Shown piece by piece: positions 63,140 through 64,000 of a stretch of 64,000 nucleotides of DNA; position 1 is the stretch's first letter; every line of letters begins with the position of its first letter. Position numbers and translations under genes: made by a program. Source of the stretch: Pseudomonadota bacterium (lineage in GTDB: Bacteria > Pseudomonadota > Alphaproteobacteria > Rhizobiales > Xanthobacteraceae). The notes under the pieces are model-generated. The model made no database searches, had not been told where the DNA came from, and worked only from the letters and a program-made list of their open reading frames with translations. The stretch is from assembly GCA_023388935.1 (NCBI GenBank), contig JAEWFG010000170.1, forward strand, positions 1 through 64,000, written 5' to 3'.

Positions 63140-63901
63140 TCAATTCAACAGGAAACCACCATCGACCGTCACCACACTCCCCGTCATGTAGCGCGATGCC
63201 TTCGAGGCCAGCAGTAAAATCGCGCCGTCGAGATCGGACTCGGCGCCGACGCGGCGCTGGGGGATGCGTTTTGCCAATCGCTCTCCCGCTGGCGTCGACC
63301 AGAATGCGTGGTTCATTTCGGTGTCGATATAGCCGGGCGCGAGCGCGTTGATGCGGATGTTCTGGCCGGCGAGCTCGAGCGCCATCGCCCGGGTTGCCTG
63401 GATGATGCCGGCCTTGGAGATCGCGTAGGGCGAGACCGCCTTCAGGACGCCGGTGCCGAGCACGGAGGCGATGTTGACGATGTTGCCCTCCTGCTTGCGC
63501 GCGATCATGCGCCGCGCGACTTCGGTCGCGAGGAAATAGGCTCCCTTCAGATTGGCGCCGATCACGGCGTCCCAGTCGGATTCGGTCTGCTCGGTTGCGA
63601 GCTTTTCGATCGCGATGCCGGCATTGTTGATCAGCACCGTGATCGGACCGAGCGCTGCTTCCGTCGCATCCACCGCCTTCGCGATCGAGGCGGTGTCGGT
63701 GACGTCGAGCGCGACGGCGGCGGCCCGGCCGCCCTTGCCGCGGATCTCCTCTTCCAGGCTTTTCAGCTTGTCGGTCTGTCGTGCGGCAAGCGCGACGGCC
63801 GCGCCATGCGCCGCCAGCACCCGGGCAAACTGCCGCCCCAGCCCCTGGCTCGCGCCGGTTACGAGGATGGTTTCTTTACTGACGTCGAATAGGTCTGACA
63901 T
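63140..63901 (-). CDS. Short-chain dehydrogenase/reductase
   Basis: A 253-residue SDR from the ATG at 63901; a longer frame from 63934 is less likely. NAD(P) loop TGASQGLGRQFA, NNAG motif LINNAGIAIEKLA, and catalytic Tyr-Lys in YAISKAG, preceded by the Ser in NIASVLG. C-terminal IRINALAPGYIDTEMNHAFW is the usual SDR ending pattern. Substrate unknown. Confidence 0.9.
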   Translation of the reverse strand: MSDLFDVSKETILVTGASQGLGRQFARVLAAHGAAVALAARQTDKLKSLEEEIRGKGGRAAAVALDVTDTASIAKAVDATEAALGPITVLINNAGIAIEKLATEQTESDWDAVIGANLKGAYFLATEVARRMIARKQEGNIVNIASVLGTGVLKAVSPYAISKAGIIQATRAMALELAGQNIRINALAPGYIDTEMNHAFWSTPAGERLAKRIPQRRVGAESDLDGAILLLASKASRYMTGSVVTVDGGFLLN

Positions 63902-64000
63902 TGGCGTAACCCTTGCGCTTTTGGAGCCCATCAATACAGACGATTTTAGCGATCTGAAACCGGAATGATCCGCTCTGCGTTCATTCGTTCCATCAAGGCA
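63902..64000. other. Right-edge sequence of about 100 bp
   Basis: Upstream leader of the SDR gene (AAGGG ribosome site on the minus strand) and the window edge. No other feature is visible. Confidence 0.4.

Overview
The window looks like chromosomal DNA of a high-GC alphaproteobacterium of the Bradyrhizobium/Rhodopseudomonas type (inference). The basis is the GC-rich coding bias, the very high density of solute transporters, an OpgC-type glucan-modification protein, an MlotiK1-type cyclic-nucleotide-gated channel, aromatic-acid catabolism genes, and intergenic palindromes typical of Bradyrhizobium genomes. No phage, IS element, CRISPR array or rRNA operon was seen. One tRNA gene, the initiator tRNA-Met, is present.

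Layout. 1-7976: the end of a branched-chain-amino-acid-type (Liv/HAAT) ABC operon (ATPase, two permeases), followed by four consecutive paralogous substrate-binding proteins with terminator-like hairpins after three of them. 8197-9480: glycerate 2-kinase. 9678-13932: a MarR regulator divergent from a second Liv-type transporter (permease, permease-ATPase fusion, ATPase) that has no binding protein of its own; a strong inverted repeat lies between them. 14170-16811: LemA plus an M48 metalloprotease with a long C-terminal extension. 16866-19695: small accessory genes, and a LysR regulator divergent from a PNPOx-like flavoprotein.

19913-31480 reads as an aromatic (phenylpropanoid/4-hydroxybenzoate) uptake and catabolism island: pobA, a divergent DctPQM TRAP transporter, crotonase, feruloyl/p-coumaroyl-CoA ligase, HSD10-like dehydrogenase, 4-hydroxybenzoyl-CoA thioesterase and an orphan Liv-type binding protein. 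It resembles the p-coumarate uptake (Tar/Cou) region of Rhodopseudomonas palustris, and the MarR/Liv genes at 9678-13932 may belong to the same regulon. 31554-43015 holds two GST genes and a small orphan gene associated with two YafY/WYL regulators, a membrane-anchored TAXI protein, the K+ channel, and assorted enzymes and transporters.

43150-47981: a GntR/FCD regulator with a CoA ligase and an alcohol dehydrogenase, divergent from an orphan binding protein; two TTGTCNGACAA palindromes lie between them. 48426-57194: a CoA ligase followed by a sugar-type ABC importer in which one permease is fused to a strictosidine-synthase-like beta-propeller and a second propeller gene follows. This is the most unusual arrangement in the window. 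57204-64000: DUF2059, OpgC, tRNA-fMet, a coniferyl-aldehyde-type dehydrogenase, a GMC oxidoreductase and an SDR. Several intergenic gaps are filled by imperfect palindromic repeats.
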